Assembly (NCBI GenBank): GCA_900112325.1
Contig: FOLJ01000009.1
Span: 186,001-250,000 of the forward strand
Reading direction: 5' to 3'
DNA length: 64,000 nucleotides
From: Micromonospora sediminimaris
GTDB taxonomy: Bacteria > Actinomycetota > Actinomycetes > Mycobacteriales > Micromonosporaceae
The notes beneath the pieces were generated by a model. The model made no database searches. It had not been told where the DNA came from and saw only the letters and a program-made list of their open reading frames with translations. This document shows, one piece after another, positions 7,784 to 16,467 of this stretch. Each line of letters starts with the position of its first letter. Position 1 is the stretch's first letter. The position numbers were made by a program, and so were the translations under genes.

Positions 7784-8194
7784 TCACCAGCCGGAGGCGC
7801 GTCGGGTGAGCAGCGAGATGGTCGCCCGGCCGTCGCTCGCCCGTGCCCCCGCCGAGGTGGTCAGCGCGGTGAGCACCTTCCAGGCGAACGACGACTCCGC
7901 CGGCAGCCGGGCGCCCGGCATCGTCGGCACGGTCACCTCGACGGTCAGTGCGTCCTCGGTGACCGCGAAGCGGCAGTCCAGTTCGGCGTCCGCGGCGGCG
8001 ATGGCGAGCAGCATCGCGCACGCCTCGTCGACCGCGATCCGCAGATCCTCGATCTCGTCCAGGGCGAACTGGAGCCGTGCCGCGAGACCGGCGGTGGCGG
8101 TGCGGAGAACGCTCAGATATCCGCCGTCCGCGGGCACGGTGAGGTGCACGATGTCGTCATCGGTCGTCGGCTGGCCGGTCAGTTGAGTCACCAC
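7784..8194 (-). CDS. Anti-sigma-factor-like ATP-binding protein (RsbW/HATPase_c family)
   Basis: 136 residues with the short GHKL ATPase fold of anti-sigma regulatory factors: IVHLTVPADGGYLSVLR strand, the DEIEDLRIAVDEACAMLL helix carrying the conserved Asp/Glu of the N-box, and a C-terminal SFAWKVLTALTT helix. Proteins of this type bind and often phosphorylate partners in SigF/SigB-like switches. No sigma factor or anti-anti-sigma gene lies next to it, so its partner is unknown. The start is a tandem GTG-GTG at 8194 with GGGGGGA five bases upstream. Confidence 0.82.
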   Translation of the reverse strand: MVTQLTGQPTTDDDIVHLTVPADGGYLSVLRTATAGLAARLQFALDEIEDLRIAVDEACAMLLAIAAADAELDCRFAVTEDALTVEVTVPTMPGARLPAESSFAWKVLTALTTSAGARASDGRATISLLTRRASGW

Positions 8195-8318
8195 TCATCC
8201 CCCCGGTCGGGGACTCTACCCGCTCGGGCCGCCACGCGGTTGACGACGGTCAGTGCGGCGGCCCGGCGGCGCGGCCGGACCGCACGGCACCGCCCGGACG
8301 GGGATCCGAGGGCCACAA

Positions 8319-8368
8319 CGCGTCGGCGGTCGGCGCGTCCCGTTGGGGACGCGCCGACCGCCGACGCG
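8319..8368 (-). terminator. Very strong hairpin terminator after sodN
   Basis: A perfect 23-bp stem (outer part CGCGTCGGCGGTCGGCGCG) with a 4-base GTTG loop, beginning 35 bases downstream of the sodN stop in the direction of transcription. No clear U-run follows, as is common in high-GC actinomycetes. Confidence 0.85.
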
Positions 8369-8402
8369 ATGAACCAGGTTCAGGTGCCGTACGCGGGCGA
8401 CC

Positions 8403-8807
8403 TCACGCCTGCTTGGTCTCCCAGAAAATCTTGGAGATCTCGTCGATCTTCTGAAGCAGCTCGTCCGCCTTGGTCGGATCGGTGGCGCCCTTGGCACCGG
8501 CGGCACCGGCCAGCTTGGTGGCCTCGTTGAACAGCTGGTGCAGGTGCGGGTACTTCTCGAAGTGCGGAGGCTTGAAGTAGTCGGTCCACAGCACCCAGAG
8601 GTGGTGCTTGACCAGCTCGGCCCGCTGCTCCTTGATCAGGATGGCCCTGGTGCGGAACTCCGGGTCGGTGTTGGCCTGGTACTTCTCGCAGATCATTTTC
8701 ACCGACTCGGCCTCGATGCGGGCCTGCGCGGGGTCGTAGACGCCGCAGGGCAGGTCGCAGTGGGCGCTGGCGCTCACGCGGGGCGCAAGGATGCGTGGAA
8801 GTCGCAT
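8403..8807 (-). CDS. sodN: Nickel superoxide dismutase precursor
   Basis: 134 residues. Disproportionates superoxide to oxygen and hydrogen peroxide in the cytoplasm. A 15-residue leader ending in SASA precedes HCDLPCGVYD, the N-terminal nickel hook in which His1, Cys2 and Cys6 of the mature enzyme bind nickel. The mature chain of 119 residues matches the Streptomyces enzyme in size and is all-helical in character (for example TRAILIKEQRAELVKHHLWVLW). The start is the ATG at 8807 with GGAGG eight bases upstream; the longer open frame is not used. The cleaving peptidase, sodX, is divergent and adjacent. Nickel or Nur-type regulation is expected, but I could not see a clear Nur box. Confidence 0.97.
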   Translation of the reverse strand: MRLPRILAPRVSASAHCDLPCGVYDPAQARIEAESVKMICEKYQANTDPEFRTRAILIKEQRAELVKHHLWVLWTDYFKPPHFEKYPHLHQLFNEATKLAGAAGAKGATDPTKADELLQKIDEISKIFWETKQA

Positions 8808-8883
8808 CGGGATCCTCCATGGGAAGTTTGCGATGATCCAAGACGACATTACTCCTGGACGGTGGTCCCCGAGGGGGCTGGAG

Positions 8884-9225
8884 GTGAAACCCGTGCCCGC
8901 CACCCGGCTGCGGTGGCCGCTGTCGGCCGTGCTGGTGACCGGACCCTCCATGGCACCCACGCTGCGTCACGGTGACGCGGTGCTGGTGCGCCGGGGCGGC
9001 CGGGCCACCCGGCCCGGTGACGTGGTGATTGCGGTTTTCCGCACTCGACCGGACCTGCTGGTGGTCAAACGGGCCGTCCGCCCCGTCGACGGCGGCTGGT
9101 GGCTGTCCGGTGACAACGGCCTGGTCACCGACGACTCCCGCAGCTACGGCGTGGCGGACGTGCAGGGCCGGGTGGTGGCCCGGTACTGGCCCCGGCCCGG
9201 CCGGGTGCCGCCAAGACCGTTATGA
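8884..9225 (+). CDS. sodX: SodX, signal-peptidase-like maturation protease for nickel SOD
   Basis: 113 residues of the S26 peptidase family. The catalytic serine is in GPSMAPTL and the lysine in LLVVKRA; the SGDN box follows at GGWWLSGDNGLVTDDS. SodX removes the N-terminal leader of pro-SodN so the nickel hook can form. There is no membrane anchor, fitting a cytoplasmic substrate. I chose the GTG at 8884, where GAGGGGG lies six bases upstream. An in-frame ATG at 8833 would extend it by 17 residues into the sodN promoter. Divergent from sodN. Confidence 0.92.
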   Translation: MKPVPATRLRWPLSAVLVTGPSMAPTLRHGDAVLVRRGGRATRPGDVVIAVFRTRPDLLVVKRAVRPVDGGWWLSGDNGLVTDDSRSYGVADVQGRVVARYWPRPGRVPPRPL

Positions 9226-9360
9226 ACCTGCTCACATACTGGACCCCTGAGCCTGACTATGCTCGGAAGTGCCCGGGTGACCCCCCGCACCGCCGCCGCT
9301 CGCTCGCCTCACCGTGCGCCCGACCGGCCGGCCCAGCTGCTCGATCTTTCTGGAGTCACC

Positions 9361-10539
9361 ATGTCTTCGTCCACCGTGGACCCTGCTGATCCCGTCTTCC
9401 AACTGCACCGGGGCGGCAAGATGGCCGTCGTCTCGACCGTGCCGCTGACCAGCCGGGACGATCTCTCCCTCGCGTACACCCCGGGTGTGGCCCGGGTCTG
9501 CGAGGCGATCGCCGCCGACCCGTCCCTCGCCCACGACTACACCTGGGCCTCGCGCGCAGTCGCGGTCGTCACCGACGGCTCGGCCGTACTCGGTCTCGGC
9601 AACATCGGCCCGAGCGCCGCACTGCCGGTGATGGAGGGCAAGGCCGTGCTGTTCAAGCAGTTCGGCGGGGTCGACGCGGTACCGGTCTGCCTGGCCACCC
9701 AGGACGTCGACGAGATCGTCGCGGTGGTCACCGCGCTCGCGCCGTCGTTCGGTGGCATCAACCTGGAGGACATCAGCGCGCCGCGGTGCTTCGAGGTGGA
9801 GCGGCGGCTCGACGAGGCGTTGGACATCCCCGTCTTCCACGACGACCAGCACGGCACCGCGATCGTCGTGCTGGCCGCGCTACGCAACGCGGCGACGCTG
9901 CTCAACCGCAAGCTCGGGGATCTGCGGGTGGCCGTCAGCGGTGCGGGAGCGGCCGGCGTGGCGGTGACCAGGATGCTGGTGGCCGGCGGCGTGGACCCGG
10001 AGCGAGTCGTGGTCTGCGACTCCCAGGGCATCATCTGTCGGCAGCGCACCGGACTCACCGGGACGAAGGCCGAACTCGCCGAGCTGACCAACGCCGACGG
10101 CCGGCAGGGCGACGTCGCCGAGGCGCTGCGCGACGCCGACGTGCTGATCGGGGTCTCCGGCGGGCGGATCCCCGAACGTGCGGTGGCCGGCATGGCCCCG
10201 GGCGGCATCGTGTTCGCGCTGGCCAACCCCACCCCCGAGGTGGACCCGGAGGTGGCGGCCCGACACGTCGCGGTGGTCGCCACCGGCCGCAGTGACTACC
10301 CGAATCAGATCAACAACGTGTTGGCCTTCCCGGGCGTTTTCCGAGGTGCGCTCGACGCCCGAGCCACCCGGATCACCGACGCCATGAAGGTCGCCGCGGC
10401 CGATGCGATCGCCTCGGTGGTGGCCGAGACGCTCACGCCCGAGGCCATCGTGCCCTCGCCGCTCGACCCGCGGGTGGCACCGGCGGTGGCCGACGCGGTC
10501 GCCGAGGCGGCCCGCCGGGACGGCGTGGCCCGCGCCTGA
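9361..10539 (+). CDS. NAD(P)-dependent malic enzyme
   Basis: 392 residues, the short bacterial form. Oxidatively decarboxylates malate to pyruvate. The YTPGVARVCEAIA and GLGNIGPSAALPVMEGKAVLFKQF signatures are present (the latter in two parts), the metal-binding FHDDQHGTA follows, and a Rossmann motif VAVSGAGAAGVAVTRML comes after it. GRSDYPNQINNVLAFPGVFRG is the conserved C-terminal block. The start is the ATG at 9361 with GGAG seven bases upstream. It stands alone between sodX and a terminator. Cofactor preference cannot be read with confidence. Confidence 0.95.
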   Translation: MSSSTVDPADPVFQLHRGGKMAVVSTVPLTSRDDLSLAYTPGVARVCEAIAADPSLAHDYTWASRAVAVVTDGSAVLGLGNIGPSAALPVMEGKAVLFKQFGGVDAVPVCLATQDVDEIVAVVTALAPSFGGINLEDISAPRCFEVERRLDEALDIPVFHDDQHGTAIVVLAALRNAATLLNRKLGDLRVAVSGAGAAGVAVTRMLVAGGVDPERVVVCDSQGIICRQRTGLTGTKAELAELTNADGRQGDVAEALRDADVLIGVSGGRIPERAVAGMAPGGIVFALANPTPEVDPEVAARHVAVVATGRSDYPNQINNVLAFPGVFRGALDARATRITDAMKVAAADAIASVVAETLTPEAIVPSPLDPRVAPAVADAVAEAARRDGVARA

Positions 10540-10547
10540 GGTGTCAC

Positions 10548-10581
10548 GAAGGGCCCTGTCCAGGCGTGGACAGGGCCCTTC
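10548..10581 (+). terminator. Intrinsic terminator after the malic enzyme gene
   Basis: A perfect 14-bp stem, GAAGGGCCCTGTCC pairing with its complement across a 6-base AGGCGT loop and followed by TT. Confidence 0.9.
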
Positions 10582-10601
10582 TTAACGGGCGCTCAGCTTG
10601 T

Positions 10602-10607
10602 TACGGT
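10602..10607 (+). promoter_or_regulatory. -10 hexamer of a leaderless promoter
   Basis: TACGGT, seven bases, then the ATG at 10615. No ribosome-binding site is present, which fits a leaderless mRNA. Confidence 0.55.
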
Positions 10608-10614
10608 GCGGATC

Positions 10615-11568
10615 ATGCGTGCCGCCTTCGCCTCCCGTTTCGACGACGCCGACCCGCTCGCCGCGCTCACCGTCGGTGATCAGCCCGAGCCGCGCCTGCC
10701 CGACGAGGACTGGGTGACGCTGCGCGTCACGGCCAGTTCGCTGAACCACCACGACCTGTGGTCGCTACGCGGCGTCGGGCTCCGTGCCGAACAACTGCCG
10801 ATGATCCTCGGCTGCGACGCGGCCGGCGTGGACCCCGACGGTAACGAGGTGGTCGTCTACCCCGTCGTACCGACGCCCGGCGACCCGCGCGGAATGTCCA
10901 TCCTCTCCGAGCACTTCCCCGGGACGCTGGCGGAGCGGGTGGCCGTACCCAGGTCGAACCTGCTGCCGCTGCCGGCGGGGCTGGCGGCGGCCGACGCCGC
11001 GTGCCTGCCGACGGCCTGGCTGACGGCCTGGCGGATGCTCACCACCAAGGGCCGGGTCGCCGACGCCGACGCCGTCCTGGTCCAGGGCGCCGGGGGTGGC
11101 GTGGCCACCGCGGCCGTCGTGCTGGCCGTCGCGCTCGGCAAGCGGGTGTACGCGACCAGCCGCGACGCCGCCAAGCGCGAGCGCATCGCCGAGTTGGGCG
11201 CGACCGCCGTGCAACCGGGCGCGCGGCTGCCCGAGCGGGTCGACCTGGTGATCGAGACGGTCGGTGCGGCGACCTTCGACCACTCGTTGAAGTCGGCCGC
11301 CCTGGGTGCCCGGATCGTGGTCTCCGGCGCCACCGCCGGCCACGAGCCGACTGTCAACCTGCGCCGGGTCTTCGCCATGCAGCTGGAGATCCTGGGTACC
11401 TCGATGGGCACGCCTGACGAACTGGCCGCCCTGCTGACGTTCTGCGCCGAGCGAGGCGTGCGTCCGGTGATCGACAGCGTGGTGCCGTTCAGCCGCGTCG
11501 GCGACGCCTTCGCCCGGCTGCACTCAGGTGACGTCTTCGGCAAGGTGGTCGTCGACCACACCGCCTGA
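10615..11568 (+). CDS. Quinone-oxidoreductase-like medium-chain dehydrogenase (MDR)
   Basis: 317 residues of the MDR superfamily. SSLNHHDLWSLRG and ILGCDAAGVDPDG form the GroES-like catalytic domain; VLVQGAGGGVATAAVVLAVALGKRVYATS is split here as the NAD(P)-binding AxGGxG-type motif near residues 160-190. The structural-zinc cysteine cluster is absent, so it groups with the zinc-free quinone oxidoreductase/enoyl reductase branch. Substrate unknown. A GTG three codons upstream is possible, but the ATG at 10615 has a good -10 hexamer seven bases before it. Confidence 0.88.
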   Translation: MRAAFASRFDDADPLAALTVGDQPEPRLPDEDWVTLRVTASSLNHHDLWSLRGVGLRAEQLPMILGCDAAGVDPDGNEVVVYPVVPTPGDPRGMSILSEHFPGTLAERVAVPRSNLLPLPAGLAAADAACLPTAWLTAWRMLTTKGRVADADAVLVQGAGGGVATAAVVLAVALGKRVYATSRDAAKRERIAELGATAVQPGARLPERVDLVIETVGAATFDHSLKSAALGARIVVSGATAGHEPTVNLRRVFAMQLEILGTSMGTPDELAALLTFCAERGVRPVIDSVVPFSRVGDAFARLHSGDVFGKVVVDHTA

Positions 11569-11591
11569 TCCGTCCCCGGACCGACCGGATC

Positions 11592-11656
11592 GCGCACTTT
11601 CCCCGATGGTGGGGGCTGCCCGGCCGCTGAGGCAGCAACATCCCCGATGGTGCGGC
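11592..11656. repeat. Intergenic hairpin element, copy 1
   Basis: Lies between two convergent genes. It contains CTGAGGCAGCA followed by ACATCCCCGA (11627-11647), which reappears almost unchanged at 54036-54056 and in a diverged inverted form near 38917-38938. GCTGCC at 11615 pairs with GGCAGC at 11631. It may act as a terminator for the flanking genes. Confidence 0.6.
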
Positions 11657-11677
11657 GTGGATCCGGCGGTGTGCGGG

Positions 11678-12661
11678 TTACAGGTTGTTGTCGAGGGTGG
11701 CGACGTCGTCGCGGGAGGCGGCGGTGGGGATGCGCTTCTTGGCTTCGGCGTCGCCGTAGAGCGTCCAACGCAGGAACTCGGTGGTGGTGTCGGCGACCAC
11801 CCGCAGCGCGGCCCCCTCGCCGCGGAGCAGGGCACGGCCATGGTCGCCGTCGGGCAGGCTCAGCATCGCCTTCGGCCACGGCACCTTGTCGTACACGGCC
11901 TTGCCGGCGGCGTACTGCACCACCTCGTCGGCCTGGCCGTGCACGAACAGCTGCGGCGCGGCGGCACCGGCGAACGCGGTGCCCACCCCGAGGGCGGTGC
12001 CGGCGAAGACGATTCCGGCAGCCAGCCGCTCGTCGCGGCCGGCGGTGAACAGCCCGATGGTGGTCACCGCACCCGCGGAGTGGCCGGCGGCGGCCACCCG
12101 GTCGGTGGCCAGCCGCCCGCGAAGGGGATCACCGTCCCGGGTGTCGAGGGCGAGCAACCGGGTCAGCGCGTACGACACGTCGGCCGGCTGGTTGAGCACA
12201 TCGAGCACATTTGGGTCGCCGCCACCACGGGAGGTCTTCGGGAAGGTCGGCGCGGCCACCACGAAACCGGCCGAAGCCCACCGGGTCAGCAGCGACTCGT
12301 AGTCGTCGGGACGGCCACCCAGGCCGTGGCTGAACATGATCACGGGGAACTTCCCGTCCGCGGCGTCGACACCGCTGGCCGGCTGCCCACCGGCCCGGCC
12401 GGCCGCCGGGTACCAGACGGTCACCGGCAGTGGTCGGTCGCCGTCGCGGTTCAGCTTCAGCTGCCGTACGCCGAGCGCGAAGGTGCCCTCCGGGGCGTTG
12501 CCGGCAGGGACCGCCGGGGAGACCGAGGGCGCGACGGAGACAGTGGCCTGCGGAGTGGGGGCATCCGCCCGCTCGGTGGGCTCACGGTCGGTGGAACAGC
12601 CTGCCAGGGTGCTGGCGAGGAGAGCGGTGGCGGCCAGAGCGGAGGCGGCACGACGCGACAT
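11678..12661 (-). CDS. Secreted lipoprotein, alpha/beta-hydrolase (platelet-activating-factor acetylhydrolase-like)
   Basis: 327 residues. A lipoprotein signal peptide is clear: MSRRAASALAATALL then the lipobox STLAGC, so the mature protein is anchored on the outer face of the membrane. The hydrolase domain contains PVIMFSHGLGG (oxyanion region), the nucleophile elbow AAGHSAGA, an acid near VHGQADEV and a histidine in GDHGRALL. Substrate unknown, probably an ester. The start is the ATG at 12661 with GGAG close upstream; 17 further codons upstream are open but would spoil the signal peptide. Confidence 0.88.
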   Translation of the reverse strand: MSRRAASALAATALLASTLAGCSTDREPTERADAPTPQATVSVAPSVSPAVPAGNAPEGTFALGVRQLKLNRDGDRPLPVTVWYPAAGRAGGQPASGVDAADGKFPVIMFSHGLGGRPDDYESLLTRWASAGFVVAAPTFPKTSRGGGDPNVLDVLNQPADVSYALTRLLALDTRDGDPLRGRLATDRVAAAGHSAGAVTTIGLFTAGRDERLAAGIVFAGTALGVGTAFAGAAAPQLFVHGQADEVVQYAAGKAVYDKVPWPKAMLSLPDGDHGRALLRGEGAALRVVADTTTEFLRWTLYGDAEAKKRIPTAASRDDVATLDNNL

Positions 12662-12732
12662 GGCTCCGATTGTGCCCGCACCATCCGCGGCGCGTACGGG
12701 CGCACCGGGCACGCCGGCTGGACAGGTTTCGC

Positions 12733-12738
12733 TAAGGT
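12733..12738 (+). promoter_or_regulatory. -10 hexamer of a leaderless promoter
   Basis: TAAGGT, seven bases, then the ATG at 12746. Confidence 0.6.
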
Positions 12739-12745
12739 TCCCGGC

Positions 12746-12913
12746 ATGGCTGAGAACTACACCGACCCGAGCGGCAACACCGAGGCGTTCCGTGCCTTCG
12801 TCGACACGGAGGCCGCTCCGGCGGAGGCCGCGTCGCGTACTGGTCTGATCATCGGGGCGGCTGTGGTCGCCGCGGTGCTGCTCGCCCTCGCCACCTGGCT
12901 CGCCTTCGGCTGA
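12746..12913 (+). CDS. Small single-span membrane protein, unknown function
   Basis: 55 residues: an acidic, polar N-terminus (MAENYTDPSGNTEAFRAFVD) followed by one transmembrane helix, LIIGAAVVAAVLLALATWLA, at the C-terminus. The topology suggests a tail-anchored protein with its N-terminus in the cytoplasm. A consensus -10 hexamer seven bases ahead of the ATG supports it as a real leaderless gene. It is divergent from the lipoprotein hydrolase and convergent with ackA. I do not recognise a family. Confidence 0.75.
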   Translation: MAENYTDPSGNTEAFRAFVDTEAAPAEAASRTGLIIGAAVVAAVLLALATWLAFG

Positions 12914-12924
12914 CCAGGCCGGCG

Positions 12925-14043
12925 TCAGCCGCCGCCCCTGACCACGGCACGGGCGGCGCGGGCGATCTCCCGCTCCTCGTCGGTACCGATCACGCAGACG
13001 GCGACCTCCGCGCCGTCCGGTGAGATGAGCCGGTCGCCGCTGGCCGCGTTGCGGTCCGGGTCGACCGTGATGCCGAGCCGGTCCAGCCCGGCCAGCGCCG
13101 CCGCACGCACCGGCGCCGCGTGCTCGCCGACCCCGGCGGTGAAGGTGACCGCGTCCACCCGGCCGAGCAGCGCGTAGTACGCCCCCACGTAGCCGGTTAT
13201 CCGGCGGCAGTAGACGTCGAAGGCGAGCGCTGCGGCCTGGTCGCCGGCCGCCCGCTGGGCGAGCAACTCGCGCATGTCGTTGACCCCGCTCAGCCCGAGC
13301 AGGCCGCTGCGATGGTTGAGCAGGTCGTCGATCTCGTCGACGCCCAGTCCGCCCTCGCGCCGCAGGTGGAACACGATCGTCGGATCGAGGTCGCCACTGC
13401 GGGTGCCCATCACCAGCCCCTCCAGCGGCGACATGCCCATCGAGGTGGCGACGCTCTGTCCGCCGGCCACCGCACAGGCGCTGGCGCCGTTGCCCAGGTG
13501 CAGTGTGATCGTGTTGATCTCCTCGTACCGGCGGTCCAGCAGTTCCGCGGTGCGCCGGGAGACGTACGCGTGGGAGGTGCCGTGGAAGCCGTACCGCCGG
13601 ATTCCGTACCGCTGCGCGACCTCGCGGTCGATCGCGTACGTCGCGGCGGAGTCGGGCAGCGTGTGGTGGAACGCGGTGTCGAAGACGGCGACCTGCGGCA
13701 CCTCGGGCAGGGCCTGGCGGGCCACCTCGATGCCGGCGAGGTTCGCCGGGTTGTGCAGGGGCGCCAGCGGCACCAGGTCGGTGATGGCGGTCAGCACCTC
13801 GTCGTCGACAAGCGTCGGTGCGGTGAACCGCTGGCCGCCGTGCACCACCCGGTGCCCGACGGCGGCGAGGCCGGTCAGGTCCAGCCCGTCCAGGATCTGC
13901 CGGATCGCGCCGGTGTGGTCGCTCGGCCCACCGCCGGGCTCACCGATCCGCTCGACGGTGCCCTTGTCCAGCACCCGGTCGCCGTCGTACAGCCGGTACT
14001 TGATCGACGAAGATCCGCTGTTGAGCACCAGCACCTTGCTCAC
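12925..14043 (-). CDS. ackA: Acetate kinase
   Basis: 372 residues. Interconverts acetate + ATP and acetyl phosphate + ADP. Starts VSKVLVLNSGSSSIKY (phosphate 1 motif), with GHRVVHGG, the catalytic YGFHGTSHAYVSRR region, LHLGNGASACAV, and GVGEHAAPVR near the end. It is slightly shorter than the usual 400 residues. The GTG start overlaps the pta stop in GTGA, so the two are co-translated as a Pta-AckA pathway unit linking acetyl-CoA to acetate and ATP. Confidence 0.97.
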   Translation of the reverse strand: MSKVLVLNSGSSSIKYRLYDGDRVLDKGTVERIGEPGGGPSDHTGAIRQILDGLDLTGLAAVGHRVVHGGQRFTAPTLVDDEVLTAITDLVPLAPLHNPANLAGIEVARQALPEVPQVAVFDTAFHHTLPDSAATYAIDREVAQRYGIRRYGFHGTSHAYVSRRTAELLDRRYEEINTITLHLGNGASACAVAGGQSVATSMGMSPLEGLVMGTRSGDLDPTIVFHLRREGGLGVDEIDDLLNHRSGLLGLSGVNDMRELLAQRAAGDQAAALAFDVYCRRITGYVGAYYALLGRVDAVTFTAGVGEHAAPVRAAALAGLDRLGITVDPDRNAASGDRLISPDGAEVAVCVIGTDEEREIARAARAVVRGGG

Positions 14044-16115
14044 GGGTGCACCTCGGCGAGCGCGGCGGCCTGGATGGCGGTGATCGCCACGGTGTTGACG
14101 ATGTCCGGCACGGTGGCCCCCCGGGAGAGATCGTTGACCGGCCGGCGCAGGCCCTGCATGACCGGCCCGACGGCCACCGCTCCGGCGGAGCGCTGCACCG
14201 CCTTGTACGTGTTGTTGCCGGTGTTCAGGTCCGGGAAGATGAAAACCGTCGCGCGGCCGGCGACCGCGCTGCCGGGCAGCTTGGTGGCGGCGACGGCCGG
14301 GTCGATGGCCGCGTCGTACTGGATCGGGCCCTCGACGGCCAGTTCGGGTCGGCGTTGCCGGACCAGCGCGGTGGCTGCCGCGACCTTTTCCACGTCCTCG
14401 CCCGCGCCCGAACTCCCGGTCGAGTAGGACAGCATCGCCACCCGGGGTTCGATGCCGAACCGGGCCGCGGTGTCCGCCGAGGAGATGGCGATGTCGGCGA
14501 GCTGGGCGGCATCCGGATCGCGGTTGACCGCGCAGTCGCCGTAGACCAGCACCCGGTCGGCGAGCAGCATGAAGAAGACGCTGGAGGCGACGGAGACCTC
14601 CGGCAGGGTCTTGACGATCTCGAAGGCCGGCCGGATGGTCGCCGCTGTGGTGTGCGTGGCACCGGAGACCATGCCGTCGGCGTGGCCCGCCCACACCATC
14701 ATGGTGCCGAAGTAGTTGGGTTGGGCGACGATGTCGTGCGCCAACTCGGCGGTGACCCCCCGGTGTGCGCGCAACTTCGCGTACGCCTCGGCGAACTCGT
14801 CGCGCCACGGGCTGCTCGTCGGGTCGACCACGCGGGCCTCGCCGATGTCCACCCCCAGTTCCCGGGCCCGCCGGGCAACCTCCTCCGGCCGGCCGAGCAG
14901 GGTCAGATCGGCCACTCCCCGGCGCAACAGGATCTCGGTGGCGCGCAGGATCCGCTCCTCGGTCCCCTCCGGCAGCACCAGGTGCCGCCGCCGGGTCCGG
15001 GCCCGGTCTATCAGGTCGTACTCGAACATCAACGGGGTGACCCGGGCGGACCGGCTGACCCGTAGCCGGCCGGCCAGCTCGACGGTGTCGACATGCGCTT
15101 CGAAGGCACCGAGCGCGGCCTCCACCTTTCGGGGGTTCCCGGCGCTGGGCCGACCCTCGATCCGGCTCGACGCGGCCACCGTGTGGTAGCTGTCACTGGT
15201 CACCGACAGCACCGCGAGCCGGGCGTTCAGCGCCTCCACCAGACGCATCGCCCGCGGATCGGGCGGCACGCCGAGGGTGAGCACCAACCCGGCCAGGGAC
15301 ACCTGACCGGCGACGTGTGCGGCGCTCGCCGCCACCAGCAGATCGTCCCGGTCACCCGGCATGATCAGCAGCGCGCCCTCGGTCAGGTGTTCCAGCAGGG
15401 TCGGCACGTGGGCCGCACCGACGACGTAGTCGAGCACGTCGCGGGCGAGCGCGGTCTCGTCACCGGCCAGCAGCGTGGCGCCCAGCGCCCCCGCCACCTC
15501 CGCCACCGTCGGCGCGGAGACGCTCGGCACCTCCGGGATGGCGTACGCGGGGACCGGCAGCCGGGGCAGCGCCATCGCCCCGGGGACCCGGTTGGCCAGC
15601 ACCGCGAGCACGGTCGCGCCGAGGTCCGCGAGGTCGTGGTACGCGCCCCGGGCGGCGGCGGCGATCGCCGCCGGCTGCTGCCCGTAGCCGTCCACCACCG
15701 GCACCACGACGCTGCCGAACTCCGTGGCCAGCCGGGCGTTGAAGGCCAGCTCACGCGGACCGGCGGTGTCACCGGCGGTGGCGAAGTCACTGCCGACCAC
15801 GACCATCGCCGCGAACCGTCGCTCCACGTCCCGGTAGCGCTCGACGATCCGGGAGATCAACTCCTCCCGACGACCGTCGGCGACCAGGGCGGTGGCCTCG
15901 GCGTACGTGGTGCCGTTCAGGTCTGCCACCGGTAACCCCACCCGGTAACGCTCGCTGAGCAGGGTGAGGATCGGATCGGGGCGATCCTGTGCGACCAGCG
16001 GACGGAACACGCCGATCCCGCCGACCTGCCGGGACAACAACTCGGCGAGGCCGAGGGCGATCGTCGACTTCCCCCCGCCCGAGCCGACACTGGTCAGGTA
16101 CACGCTGCGGGCCAC
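14040..16115 (-). CDS. pta: Phosphate acetyltransferase, long form
   Basis: 691 residues in three parts: an N-terminal P-loop AAA-type domain (VYLTSVGSGGGKSTIALGL), a central DRTGG domain, and the C-terminal phosphate acetyl/butyryltransferase domain (from about 370, with RRRHLVLPEGTEERILRA and FPDLNTGNNTYKAVQR). Converts acetyl-CoA + phosphate to acetyl phosphate for AckA downstream. I place the start at the GTG at 16115 rather than the GTG three codons earlier (16124), because TAGCGT sits exactly seven bases before it and homologues begin with MARSVY-like sequence. Confidence 0.95.
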   Translation of the reverse strand: MARSVYLTSVGSGGGKSTIALGLAELLSRQVGGIGVFRPLVAQDRPDPILTLLSERYRVGLPVADLNGTTYAEATALVADGRREELISRIVERYRDVERRFAAMVVVGSDFATAGDTAGPRELAFNARLATEFGSVVVPVVDGYGQQPAAIAAAARGAYHDLADLGATVLAVLANRVPGAMALPRLPVPAYAIPEVPSVSAPTVAEVAGALGATLLAGDETALARDVLDYVVGAAHVPTLLEHLTEGALLIMPGDRDDLLVAASAAHVAGQVSLAGLVLTLGVPPDPRAMRLVEALNARLAVLSVTSDSYHTVAASSRIEGRPSAGNPRKVEAALGAFEAHVDTVELAGRLRVSRSARVTPLMFEYDLIDRARTRRRHLVLPEGTEERILRATEILLRRGVADLTLLGRPEEVARRARELGVDIGEARVVDPTSSPWRDEFAEAYAKLRAHRGVTAELAHDIVAQPNYFGTMMVWAGHADGMVSGATHTTAATIRPAFEIVKTLPEVSVASSVFFMLLADRVLVYGDCAVNRDPDAAQLADIAISSADTAARFGIEPRVAMLSYSTGSSGAGEDVEKVAAATALVRQRRPELAVEGPIQYDAAIDPAVAATKLPGSAVAGRATVFIFPDLNTGNNTYKAVQRSAGAVAVGPVMQGLRRPVNDLSRGATVPDIVNTVAITAIQAAALAEVHP

Positions 16116-16122
16116 GGCACTC

Positions 16123-16128
16123 ACGCTA
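16123..16128 (-). promoter_or_regulatory. -10 hexamer of a leaderless promoter for pta-ackA
   Basis: TAGCGT on the minus strand, seven bases, then the GTG at 16115. It overlaps the alternative GTG at 16124, which would therefore not be transcribed from this promoter. Confidence 0.55.
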
Positions 16129-16200
16129 CAAGATCAGGGTTGTTCCCGCGTGGGTCCTCGGACCCGCCCACCCGGGCCAGCCGGGGTGGCCGCCCGGCGA

Positions 16201-16380
16201 TCAGTCGTCGTCTTCGTCGTCGAGCCGGGCCAGCCAGGTGGCGAACCGTTCGATCGGCACCTCGAACTCCGGGTTCACGTCGACGAAGTCACGCAGCCGG
16301 GCGGCCAGCCACTCCAGGCTGACCTGCTCGTCGCCGCGCCGCTCGACCAGTTCCTCGATGCCCCGGTCGGTGAAGTACAT
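16201..16380 (-). CDS. DUF6104-type small protein
   Basis: 59 residues, too short for most gene tables: MYFTDRGIEELVERRGDEQ at the start, a helical middle (VSLEWLAARLRDFVDV), and an acidic tail ending in DDEDDD. Small proteins starting MYFTDRGIEEL are widespread in actinomycetes, usually next to the 2-oxoglutarate decarboxylase gene, which is also the case here (kgd ends 85 bases downstream... the kgd stop is at 16468, upstream of this gene in transcription order). Function unknown. The ribosome-binding site is weak. Confidence 0.88.
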   Translation of the reverse strand: MYFTDRGIEELVERRGDEQVSLEWLAARLRDFVDVNPEFEVPIERFATWLARLDDEDDD

Positions 16381-16467
16381 GGTCCTACTCGCTTCCTCAC
16401 CGGAACCCCGGTGAAGCCGGCCGGTCCCGCCCCACCGTAGGGCGGGACGGGACCGGGTCAGTTCTCG

